From Haemonchus contortus (Eukaryota; Nematoda; Chromadorea; Rhabditida; Trichostrongylidae), in contig LS997566.1 in the NCBI GenBank assembly GCA_000469685.2, positions 43,104,920 to 43,168,919 of the forward strand: DNA of 64,000 bases, written 5' to 3'. How positions within the stretch are numbered: position 1 is the first letter of the stretch; the number at the start of each line of letters is the position of its first letter. Positions 49,307-59,677 of the stretch are shown here, in pieces. The notes under the pieces were generated by a model that ran no database searches, had not been told where the DNA came from, and saw only the letters and a list, made by a program, of their open reading frames with translations. Both the position numbers and the translations under genes were made by a program.

Positions 49307-52294
49307 ATGGATATAGATGTCGTTTTGTATGTGGCCAACGTTGCTTTTAACACGGTGATCATTGCTATGGACGTAGCTATTATCTTCGTCGCCATCAAAA
49401 CGAGGGAAATCAAAAAGCAACTGTTTTTGTGGACGATATTTCTATGTATGAGTATGGATATTGCAGTGTATTTGAACACTGTGATTCATGACGTGCCTAG
49501 TTTTGCCATGGATACGGACATTTTCGAAAGTGAGCTGTAAAAATGAATTCTTTGACAATCAGCACGCTTTTCTCCCATCAAGTTGACTTCTTTTCCCTAA
49601 TGGCTGGCTTTATACTCTTGTGAAAGCTCAGCTGAGCCCTAACGGAATCGTGATCGACTAAAGAGTAAGCCACTCCGAAGACGTAAACAGAGGAGAAATC
49701 AATGTAGAGCATATGACATAATGAAGGAGAACCACAGGTACAATCATAATGCTGAAGCGTTTCAGCCCGAGAGGAAGCCTATATTTCTGTTCTTTTACTT
49801 CATTTGCAATGGTTCAGCCAACTGTTTGCCCTATTGGTGCTCGCAGCCCTCCATTTCATGGCTGTCTTTACTCCAACAAAATTTCGTACAGTTTTGCCAC
49901 GGCATATGCAAATGATCAATATTTTCATTGTCCTTATCGGTATCCTACTTACTGGTACGCGACTCTTTCTATTCAAATTTTGTTGGCACTCTTCATATAC
50001 GCATTTCAGTACCTATGTTTACTCCGTATTGTGGCTTCAACTACCTGGTTCATAGTCACTACTGGTACCTCGACTTGAGTAAACCGTACTCGTACCTATA
50101 CCAAAATTTGAATCTCGCTCTACAGGTATGCGAAGTTTTTTTTTCTGAAAATAGATTACTTTGTAGAGCTAGTAGTTAGGTACTCTGAGGTCTATCCATC
50201 AGTTCTTACTGATTGTTGCCTCATTTACAGTAGATGACTTGCAGACAATGTGCGCAGTTGTGGTGGCTTGTGCCGACGCAGTCATTATTTGGAAAATACG
50301 TATGCTCCGAATCGTCGCAGCAAACAAACATAAGATTACTGTACCTCCTACGGCTACTGTTATGTTGGAGACGGTATGTACTGGATACCGTATCCTGCGG
50401 AAATTCTTCCTAAAGATCGCGAAACAGCCGCGATACGGTATATGATATAAGTTTTGATATTTTGTTGTTTTTGAAACCCTGCTGAATGCGGCTAGGTTCT
50501 GCTTAAGCGTTATCAACAGATGCAGAAATTGATGTACATAAAAACGAATCATAGATAATTTGAGGAAAAACTGTATACTTGACGCCCTCTCTAGATTGAA
50601 AACTGGGAGAAGGACATTGAAAAAATTCCCGAGCCTACATAAAATCTAAAGGAGCGACGAATTTTTCAGATAGTTCGCAAAGAACGAATTAATCGTGAAA
50701 TACGTGTGGCCATCAACTTCTTATTTCTAAGCGTTTGCTTCCTCGTCATGACCATTGTCTACAACTTTCCATTTCGGTCAGTATTTGAACTTTTTCCCTC
50801 GCTCCTGTGAGTGGACTGATCCAATCCAACCAGAAAAAATCAAAATCTTTCAAAAAAATCAAAAAAATCAAAATCCTGTTTCTAACGCAGACATCATTCT
50901 TGCATCTATTTCTCAGATTGTTTGATGAAGAAACCCCCCCCCGTCCATTTCAGAACAATAACCAGAATTTCGCCACTCTACAAGGAAGTCATTAGCAATT
51001 CCGAGAGAGAAGTGTGGAAGAGAAATGTTGTCGCGCTCAAACTTTTCTTCGTCGCTCTAGGAAACATCATACGTCACCTGAAACGGGGACTTGGGGTTGA
51101 AGACCGAGGCTGGTTCATACCTCCCCTCCATTTGGCAGACAAAATCTGCCTATTACTCTGGGCGGAATGCTCGGATTGATAAACAGATTTTTTAATGATG
51201 CAAATGCTGGCTCGACTTGACATTGCTCCCGATAGATTAGCTTTTGCATTATCTCGGGAAACAATTACTGTCGGATATACCTTTCAAGATGAGCAGAACG
51301 AATACCTCTGCATGCTCTAGCTAAGTGTATTTAAGTCGAGAAGTTAACGATGAACGACCAAGCTTTTGAGCTCGGCAGATGACGCACAGTGTGATACTAT
51401 TAAAGGACATCGATGGAGTAGAGAAGAAGACAGAGTGCATTCGACTCCATGCTCACCTTTTCGACACTATCCCTGTGTCCCTTCTTGCTTTCACGTACGC
51501 CTCGGAGACTCGGACTCGGAATGAACATGCTGTCAGCGTCACTCAACGCGCTCTGTAAAGGACGATGCTCAGAATCCTCCTATACACGCAAATGCAGGGT
51601 AAAAAGCTTCGTCAACGAACGAAGATAGGGGATGGGGTACGCCATAGATTTTCTGCTTACCTTTAGGTCAGGAAGTTACTGACTGGTTTCTTCAGGACGT
51701 TACCAGGATCTTGTCTCTCCTTGTTTACAGCCTTTTGAGGGGCTGACCGACCGTCTGCAGCCACCCTCCCCCCTAGCACTGCCTCGTGCACGCCGGCACG
51801 CCGGCACGCCGGCGGCGGACTATGAAAGCAGCCATTGCATGTAGCTGAGCGATCATGCGTTTCCTTCCTTTATTACGTAGAAATTGTCCTGGTTGCTGTT
51901 AACATATTGTTTGCCGGCTTTCTACAGTTATGGAATATCAGTAAAGGCTTCGAACAAAAAATATACATTTTGCCCAGAGTCTGTTGAAGCTTCATCAAAA
52001 ATGAATTTAAAAATCTTATTACAACTGAATTTGGAAAGTATTTATATCGTTGACCTTATTCCATGAAGTTTCCTCACTAGTTTTTAGATGGTTTTTCCAC
52101 GTAGTTCGTTTTACAGGAAAGGGACTTGGTACGACTTTCTTTTCAAGTTGACGTCTAATTTCAACCTCTCAAAATGGGCAATCTACACACTAGAGAACGT
52201 GAAGATACGTCAAGGAGTTTTGAATCTCTGCAGATGTCGCCCAATCGAGCCGTTGAGACCATCGTCGGCTGTTACAGTTGTGCCGGCACGATAA
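49307..52294 (+). CDS. 7TM chemoreceptor E (Srx-like, type 1), 6 exons
   Basis: Closest paralogue of gene A. Exons: 49307-49529, 49766-49954, 50010-50125, 50245-50373, 50670-50776, 52117-52294; 942 nt, 313 residues; all GT-AG. Type 1 marks: two extra codons at the start (MDIDVVLYVANVAFNTVI), KTREI after TM1, VIHDVPSFAM, ALHFMAVFTPTKFRT in exon 2, PYCGFNY and YWYLDLSKP in loop 2, and an AANKHK...PPTATVMLETV third inner loop in place of the TKKH...TANS of type 2. TM6 REIRVAINFLFLSVCFLVM; TM7 GTWYDFLFKLTSNFNLSKW and ENVKIRQ. The acceptor for exon 4 is GCAG, with a second TTTACAG 14 bases upstream that would shift the frame. Intron 1 is only 236 bp: the SINE and mariner of gene A are absent. Intron 5 keeps the RTE fragment shared with gene A. 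Confidence 0.83.
51235..51700 (+). mobile_element. RTE LINE fragment in intron 5 of gene E
   Basis: C-terminal RTE reverse-transcriptase remains: SLLAFTYASETRTRNEHAVS, then VTQRAL, a stop, RTMLRILLYTQMQGKKL and QRTKIGDGVRH. Same insertion as at 8690-9090 in gene A, but with more readable coding. Confidence 0.78.
51789..51816. repeat. CGCCGGCA tandem repeat
   Basis: Three units of ACGCCGGC, then GGCGG. The unit resembles the CGCCGGCACGATAA end of the receptor genes. Confidence 0.85.
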
Positions 52295-52955
52295 TTTTTT
52301 TTTAGTTACACTATGTTCGGTGTGAGCATATTCACCTCCATACATGACTAGAATGCAAATAAATTCGCTATGTAAGAATTTTCGGTTTTGCAGGGCCAAC
52401 AATACCAACTCTTCATATGCCATTTCTTTTGTTATGTAGAGTTCCATACTTCTAGAGTTGAATTCGCTGATAAGGATAGGAGTGTTACATGTATCTCAGG
52501 CTGTTCTGTCACTCATCAAAGTCTTTGAATGGTAGTCGAATGCGGGGGTGTATTCATTAGGCGGAATTTATTGAAGCCCGGAGACTTTATCCTTCATCCT
52601 TTATACCATCCGCACACCTTCTGTACCTGCCTGCTTTCGTAATACACTGTTGTTTGCAGCTCTATTCACAATTTTCTACGGCACCAGTTGCTTGTAGTTG
52701 AGCGATCATGCGTACCCTTTCTTCATTACGTGAAAAATGTTTTTTGTTGTTGCCATGAATCATACTGATTTGTGAAAATGGGGAAACGCATGAAGGAGGA
52801 AAGACAATCTCTACACATATCATTGCGACATTCAAAATTTTAGAGCTTTTCATAGCATCTGATTGCGAGAAGTTTTCTGTTGACTCAGACATAATTCAAT
52901 GAGTTCACCTTTACTAATTTTCAGGAATTTAGTTTTCATTCGATTGATCCTACAG
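52295..52955. other. between E and an orphan last exon
   Basis: Includes a short SINE tail (about 52525-52595: GAATGGTAGTCGAATGCGGG ... GACTTTATCCTTC) and the pre-exon-6 block again (GATCATGCGT...CATTACGTG at 52705-52735). No gene. Confidence 0.5.
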
Positions 52956-53133
52956 GCGAGGAGCTTAGCACGACTTCCCATCAAACTGACATATAATTTG
53001 GACCCCTCGAAGTGAGCAATCTATCCATTAGAGGACGCGAAGATAAGATTGGACGTTTGCGCCTGTCTAGACGTCGTCTGACCGGGTCGTCAACGACAAC
53101 GTCGTCCGTTATCACATTTACGCCGGCACGATC
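52956..53133 (+). pseudogene. orphan last exon of the receptor family (4), in-frame stop
   Basis: Has a good acceptor (CCTACAG) and the right length, but reads LDPSK-stop where the family has LNLSKW (TGG to TGA), carries further damage after EDAK, and lacks the terminal stop (GGCACGATC instead of GGCACGATAA). It could be a dead alternative end for gene E. Confidence 0.75.
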
Positions 53134-55262
53134 ATCCATTTGTTATCACGTGCTCGATGCAAGCATATTTACCTTTGTACACCATTAAAAAATCAGATAA
53201 ATGTGGCGTAAACAATTTGTTGTTCTGGAGGGCAAGGAATACAATATCTTCATATACTAGTTCCTTCACTGTGTGACTTCCTATACTTCTGGCATGATCG
53301 TGATCTCACTACGGCCTATCTCATCCACTGCCCACGGAGCGTTGCACCATAGACTTCACTCGTTGACGGAAAAGTCTCCCTGCAATCGAAGCGAAACGAC
53401 TGAAGGATTTGTACTTCTGAGCTCACATCTAGTCTTCCTTTACCAACAGACAATGCAAGATTTTTTCGTACATGGTTGTACTATTCTCTATGGACTTGAC
53501 AGTAAGATTTAAGGAGTGCTTGCTGACATAGAACAGCACAAACACCCTTATATCATAGTCCTCTATGGAATTTCCGGAGTTGTGTTGAAGTAAATTCTAC
53601 TGCATCAAATCGTTGAAGTTGGCTCATTCTATTCAGAGCCACAATTGTGAAGATAGATAAACACGTTCTCTGTTATCTTACTCATGAGAATGTGGAGAGT
53701 AGTTGTACCGTTTTCCTTCCAACTAGGACTGATTTAGAGTGCTAACAATGAGTGACGAAAAGTTTGGTTGTGCGGATCGGTTTTCGCACGCCAAATGCAG
53801 TTTTCAATCAGGCGCTTTTTCTTCCCAGTTTGGCCAAAAAAACGTGAAAATGATCTATGTAATAAAGCCATTCTAAAAAAAGGAGTATTTTGGTACAGTA
53901 CGTTCGTATAGGCCCTAGCAGAAGAGAGGCATGGTGGCAACAGTGAATGCTACCCCACCCGCAGTTCGATTATCATTTTCTTGATCCTCAAACTCTTCAA
54001 CTCATAACTTCAAAAACTCTGCTGTACTCTCATTTTTGAGGTGAAGGAATTCAGCAGGTGCTGATCCCTGTCGCATGAAGTCAGAAAATTTCGCTCGTAA
54101 TGCCTAGTAGAGCCTATACTATACGGACTTCAGCACTATATTTCTTGAATAACTTAGGAAAATGTTAGCTCTTCATGAATATACCGGAAGGGATAGTGAG
54201 GAAATTGAAACAAGGGAGAGGGGGAATACACTAGTGGTCTTCCTATAAGGGACCGTAATCCCTGTGGGCGGAGTCACGTCTAGACACCGACTTTTCGAGC
54301 GGTACTTGCCTTACTTGTCAATCTCTCCTTCGCTGCTATGTGACCAGTTCCTCACCCACCTTTGTTGTTTCTGAGAACCTCCTGTTCATCATTCGCCCGA
54401 ATTCTCCCCAAGACAATTTTACCAATGAACCTAAGCAGCACAGACTGTGATGTCGCGAATAAAAAAGAGAGCATCAAATACTGAAGCTCGCGCCGTAGAG
54501 ATGATGAAGCCGCACTTATCGGATTCTTCATTTGATCGAAATTTTCACCTCAATGTCCCAGAAACCATAACATGCAGCGAGGCATATTTGCCCATGAAAC
54601 TCAACAGCAAGCAACTAAGGTGGAAGCATGAGTTAAGGGCACAGTTCACGACAATTTTGAGGTAGTTGGTTACAGGCGTAACGAAAGTAACAGTCGAGAA
54701 TAGACATATGTGGTCGTTTCGATCAGGTGGTGATTGTGGCATATGTGCTATACTCTCAATCACTGCTTCTCTTTCAGGGCGAATGTTCAGAACATTGTTT
54801 ACAGCAGTAGAACGGAAGAATAGCTCAAAACAATAACTTACGGTACAAACATTAGGTGATCGCATTGCCAACAAAGCTGCTCTAATACGAACTGTGGTGC
54901 ATGGCCAATGTTTTCAGATCCTGGCCACCGGTGGGTGTGGCTTTCATGAGCTGGTGTATTACGCGGTTGTAATAAGAAAATTTGCTGATCAAACTACCTG
55001 TGAAAGAAGACTAACTCTAATCAGTCTGTCTACCTTTTGATGGATCAACTACATGAAGGGCTCTGAGTCAATCGTTTGTATTTTCCGGAGGATTGTTTCG
55101 TTTCAGTGTTCCCCGCAGCTTCCTGTCACAGTAAAAAATTGTTTCACATGCCATAAGTGTATCCAAGAACGTGTGTTTTCCATACCCTCCCACACCCACA
55201 ACACCTGAATTGTTTGATGTTTCTGTTTGGTCAGTTATTTGCTATGAGTTCAGACTTCAGGG
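53134..55262 (+). other. duplicated upstream region of gene F, with empty mariner site
   Basis: 53520-54960 is paralogous to the blocks upstream of B and D. Around 53925-53945 it reads GGCATGGTGGCAACAG where the B block has the mariner (13601-14504). TGTGGGCGGAGTC lies at 54263-54275. A decayed MITE end AGGGCACAGTTCACGACAA is at about 54636. No gene. Confidence 0.6.
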
Positions 55263-58215
55263 ATGGATGCCACTCTATACGTGGCCAACACTGCTCTCAA
55301 CACCGTGATCGTCCTTATAGATATAGCCGTCATATTTATGGCTATCAAAACGAAGGAAATCACTGAAAAGCTTATTCTGTGGACAATTTTTCTATGTATG
55401 AGCTTGGACATTGCTGTGTATTTCAACACAATAATTCACGATGTACCGAGTTTTTTCATGGATAACGATCTTTTCACAAGTGAGCTGGAAACTTCATTCC
55501 TTTACATTCAAAGAAAAACTGATTCTCCCTCTTTTTTCGAAAGGTTGGGGTTTCATACTGTGGAAATTCAAATCAGTTTCCATGAAAAATAGTTAGAAAG
55601 CATGGGACTTCAGCTATTCTTATTTGGAAACGTAATTCTTCTATAGTTTAGTATTATTTCGTAAACCACAGTAGGTCAATAGACGTTGTACCAAGCGATT
55701 CCTTCCATTGGTAGCTTTCGGATCAATAAGTGAAGAAATATATGTACATATACATATACGATTCAAAAATGCTAGCCTACCCTGGTCGTTGAATAACTGA
55801 TATGAACCATTCTTCTACCATCGACGATTTTTATCTACTGAACTAGGGCCTTGGCGATTTGATGGCAAGTGACGCACTATCACACACGCGTGGTCACTGG
55901 TTCGAATCCCAGATAAATAATATTAGGCCTCCTCCGAGATCGAATATATGCAACCGGACTCGCCTAGGAGGTTGAACGTACTGACTTGTACATCGGCTAG
56001 CAACATCCCTTTGACGGCATTGATTACTGTCCGAAGACCAACTTTCACCATTTCATCTATGAAACAGGGTGGCTTTCTGTTGCCCTGAATTCATTTGCCC
56101 TGCTTTTGTACAAAAGGGGACCTACCAGACATGGAGCGGTTAAGTGATGTGAGTTGATACCGCTTTCAAGCGATTTTTCGAACATTCCTTCCTACCTATA
56201 CGAGGCAGGTTGTCTTACACGGGCCGTAGTTGTACAGGCAAATCCGAAATCTTAAAGGCACCATTCACAAAAAGTTAGGGTACCCTTTTTTGACGGGAAT
56301 TGATAGAACTACTCTAGAATGAAGCGATAACAACGAAAAAAGCGCAGAAAACGATGAACAAAAAGAATTAAAAGGGCCAAAAAAAGAGCTGGAAAGGGGG
56401 TTGGACGAGTTTCACATTGAAAGAGCGTCGGTTAGAGACGATCGGTGTCACGTTAGACGAGTGTCGAGACGACACAGTGTCATGTAATCGCGTCAGGACC
56501 CACCCTGAATTGCAAATTGGCAAATTGCCAAAGACGTAGTGCAATAGCAGACAACACATTGCGTCTCTGGCAATTTGCCAATTTGCAATTCAGGGTGGGT
56601 TCTGACGCGATTACATGACACTGTGTCGTCTCGACACTCGTCTAAGGTGACATCGGTCGAGGGCGGAGATGCGAATTACGACAACAACGGGCCCGCCACT
56701 ATGCCCTGGACGTCGAAATTACGGGAGTGAGAAGGACCCTTCTACAACCCATGGGGGCCGCTGAGTATTAATAAGGTAAGAACTCAATAACTTTTTTTAT
56801 CGTGAACGGTGCCTTTAAGACGAATAACAAACTGGATCCTTAAGTGTTTGATGTCCTCGTGTGTACCAACGCATAAGTAAGGTGCCTAATAGCAATTATT
56901 TCAGCCCCACAGCAAGCCTACCTTTCGACTCTCTTCATCGTTGTGCAGTGGTATTGCCAACTATTCGCCTTATTGGTGCTCTCAGTCCTTCATTTTATAG
57001 CTGCATTTTTCCCAGCAAATTTTCGTACAATTTCGTCACGACACATGCATATGATCAATCTTTTTATCGTCCTTATTAGTATCCTACTCGCAGGTATTCT
57101 TCTTTTTCCAATTTCCGATAGCAGCACCTAGCAAAAGACCATTTGACTTCTCTGATGACTTTATTTCAGTGCCTATGTATACGCCATGCTGCGGCTATTC
57201 CTATATTGTTCAAAGTCACAATTGGTTTTTTGACATGAACAAACCGTACTCACACATATGGTGGATTTGGAACCTCGTTTTGCAGGTATGTATGGATTTT
57301 TTTCAATAAGTAAATAAACTAGTAGAGGGATCAGTTTGGTGGTTCCCTTACCTGAAAGGTTCACCACTTAATCATGCCATCATTTGGATGAATTACAGAC
57401 AATCTGCGCAGTTGTGGTGGCTGGCGCCGACATAGCCATTATTTGGAAAATTCGTATGCTTCGAATTGCTGTGACGAAGAAACACATCCTGTCTTCCTTT
57501 CCTACTGCTAATTCAGTGATGGAAACGGTATTTGACGTCATATTTGCAGCTTTCCATGAATTTCTGCCCATCCTCTCCCAGCGCACCCTAAGCCATCACG
57601 TCCTTCGGATTACACCAAGCACCCAGCTTAGAAATGTACGTTTCTATACAGCGACTTCCTTCGCAACGTGATTTTGACTGAGATAGTCATTCCACCAAAT
57701 AGCAGTGAAAAGTGACAGGGAAAGAGGTCGTACGAGGTGGCCGTCTGAGTGTCTCTCATTTGGGCGCACTACTTTTCTCGTCTAGTGAATAGTACAGTAA
57801 TACCTAAGCCAGCATAACACGGTCACCTTCAGTGTCTGTGTCAGCCAACCCACCTTCAGAGCCCTTACTACGCCCCGTCTAGACCGTTTTCCGGTCCAAC
57901 AACTTCCCATTTGCTATGTTTGAGGGCTACAGATTCACTCTGGTGTAATATCTCAGAAACAATTCATATCGTGAACGGTGTCTTTAAATTTACCGGAGTC
58001 TTCATAGAACTTCGAAAGGTAGAGGGAATCGAGGCAGGTTTTTGAGTTCTTAGAATTCGACACCGCAACTCCGTAAAGACTATATGATCGGCTACCTTTT
58101 TTCAGAGAGCTCACAGTGAAAAACGTATCAATCGTGAGATGAGTCTAGCCGTCAACTTCCTATTTCTGAGTGCTTGCTTCCTAATCATGACCATTGCCTA
58201 CAACCTTCCATTTCG
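55263..58215 (+). CDS. 7TM chemoreceptor F (Srx-like, type 2), exons 1-5 only
   Basis: Exons 55263-55479, 56905-57093, 57170-57285, 57399-57527, 58106-58215; 761 nt, 253 codons plus 2 bases, open throughout with canonical splice sites. TM1 MDATLYVANTALNTVIVLID, TM2 followed by IIHDVPSFFM, TM3 QWYCQLFALLVLSVLHFIAA, loop 2 PCCGYSY and WFFDMNKP, TM5 GADIAIIWKIR, TM6 REMSLAVNFLFLSACFLIM. Exon 5 ends in CG/GTCAGTG like the others, so a last exon is expected, but none lies in 58216-58660, and from there to the window edge everything is an RTE element with nested insertions. Either the last exon is beyond 64000, making intron 5 at least 5.8 kb, or the gene has lost its TM7. Intron 1 carries a SINE and a MITE. 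Confidence 0.75.
55845..56060 (+). repeat. tRNA-derived SINE copy 7, intron 1 of gene F
   Basis: Head CTTGGCGATTTGATGGCAAGTG and GGTCACTGGTTCGAATCCC; body ACTGACTTGTACATCGGCTA. Flanks (ACCATCGACGATTTTTATC / ACCATAGACGATCTTATC) match those in gene D. Confidence 0.75.
56251..56819. repeat. palindromic MITE flanked by TTAA, intron 1 of gene F
   Basis: Ends TTAAAGGCACCATTCAC and the inverse of TTAAAGGCACCGTTCACGAT. Gene B has GAAATC-CCAC-GACGAG (about 17310) and gene D GAAATT-CCAC-GCCGAA (about 43360) where F has GAAATC-TTAA-element-TTAA-GACGAA. The insertion is thus specific to F and has TTAA on each side. Confidence 0.85.
56443..56655. repeat. 88-bp-arm hairpin within the MITE
   Basis: Arms 56443-56530 and 56568-56655 pair with about three mismatches around a 37-base loop. 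The loop itself contains GCAATAGCAGACAACACATT, as in the copy at 20.8 kb. Confidence 0.9.
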
Positions 58216-58662
58216 GTCAGTGTCTTAACAGTACTTCCCAAAATATCAACACAATCACACTTTTTTCTCTGATGAATAAACCAGGAGAACTCAAGGCATC
58301 GAACCTTTTTCGAATTGGTGGTACTCACGCCTTTTTGTTTCAAAGAACTATCTGACAATTTGTGAGTGGCCTTGAATTCCTGGGTCGAAATTCTTGCCAG
58401 GACTGAAGGAAAGTCAATCATGGTCTATTACTCAGAAGAATGCTTTTCTTTTGATATTTCCCACTTTTTGCTCTATCACATCATTCTCCTTACTACTCCA
58501 TTAATGAAACAGTTCCCCTGATTTTTATCGCTTTTTCCCCGATCATACCCAGGCGGTTGATCCTCGTACCCTTCCTCCCCATCTCTTGCCGTTTCTCAAT
58601 TTTTGGATACTGAGAGCTGGGTTCACTTCACTTTCCTCTTTCTTCTTATTTCTCATTATGTA
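58216..58662. other. start of intron 5 of gene F, nothing recognised
   Basis: The first 170 bases resemble the start of intron 5 in B, C and D (AAACCAGGAGAACTCAAGGC, ACTCACGCC). No last exon is present. Confidence 0.5.
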
Positions 58663-59677
58663 CTATTTAATTTTAGACTTAGACTTAGTTCCTCCCATGC
58701 CGGTGGGCATATCGGGCGATGGAGTCTTTCCACTGTTGCCGGTCTTCTGCAATGCCTTCTCCTTCGTCCCTGGATTGACTTTGAGATCGTTGTCAAACGT
58801 TCTTCTCTATAAGTTCCTAGGACGGCCTTTTCATAGCTTGGCTCATTTAAATGTCCAATACAGCCATTTCTGAGATACGTTGCTGCGGCACACGCAATAC
58901 GAGACCGGCCAGTCAAGTCTACGCCGTGCCACCATCAAGCGGAGGCTATTCATACCAGAGCAGCGCAGAGCTTTCTCATTCGTGACGTGTTCTTTGTATC
59001 GTATCTTGATAATCCTTCGCAGACATCTCTGGTGGAAAGCATCTATCTTTTTAACTGGACTCGCCATGTATTTCCATGTTTCGCTTGCACAAATTGCGGT
59101 AGGGATCACAATGGAAGAATAAAGGCGGATCTTGATGTTTCGAGATATGGACGATATTGACCATATTGGCTGGAGTCTCCTGAACAAATCTGTAGCTTTT
59201 GCAGTCCTGCCACAATCGTCTGTTTTGATATCGCCATCATGGGTTGTACTCCTGAGATAAGTGAACTTCTCGACATTTTTCAACATTGTATCCTCCACAT
59301 TGATGTTCACCTGCGTGCAAGCTTGACCGATTGACATGGCTTTCGACTTGCTGGCGCTAATTCGTAATCCAATCATGCTCGCTTCTTCGCTGAGAGTATC
59401 GGTGATCTTTTGCGATCCGTCTTTGTCTTCAGCAAGAAGTGCGATGTCATCCGCAAAATTCTGATCAGTGTGCCTTTTATGGTCAAACCAGCGTATGCCT
59501 ACCGTTGTTTGCTGTGTTGTTTCCCTCATGATAAAATGATGCATCCTTGCCGTACTCCCGTAACGATTCTGAGGAATGGGGTATAACCTGTATCCGTCTT
59601 TACACAACATGAAGAGTTACAGTACAGATTCTTGAATGAGCGAATAAAAGGCCTCGGTGTGCCGTACATTCTAAGTA
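58663..59677 (-). mobile_element. RTE LINE, 3' part (RT palm to tail)
   Basis: Minus strand. Coding enters at 59677 (RMYGTPRPFIRSFKNLYCN, GVRQGCI), then after a small deletion FIMRETTQQTTVGIRWFDH and the polymerase catalytic motif FADD (aspartates at about 59446-59451), ISASKSKAMSIGQ, SSSISRNIKI-like, YSSIVIPTAICASETW, and CLRRIIKIRYKEHVTNEKAL to 58850. The 3' end near 58665 has a GACTTAGACTTA short repeat, as is usual for RTE tails. Small deletions and stops make it inactive. It continues at 62167 beyond the mariner. Confidence 0.9.
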
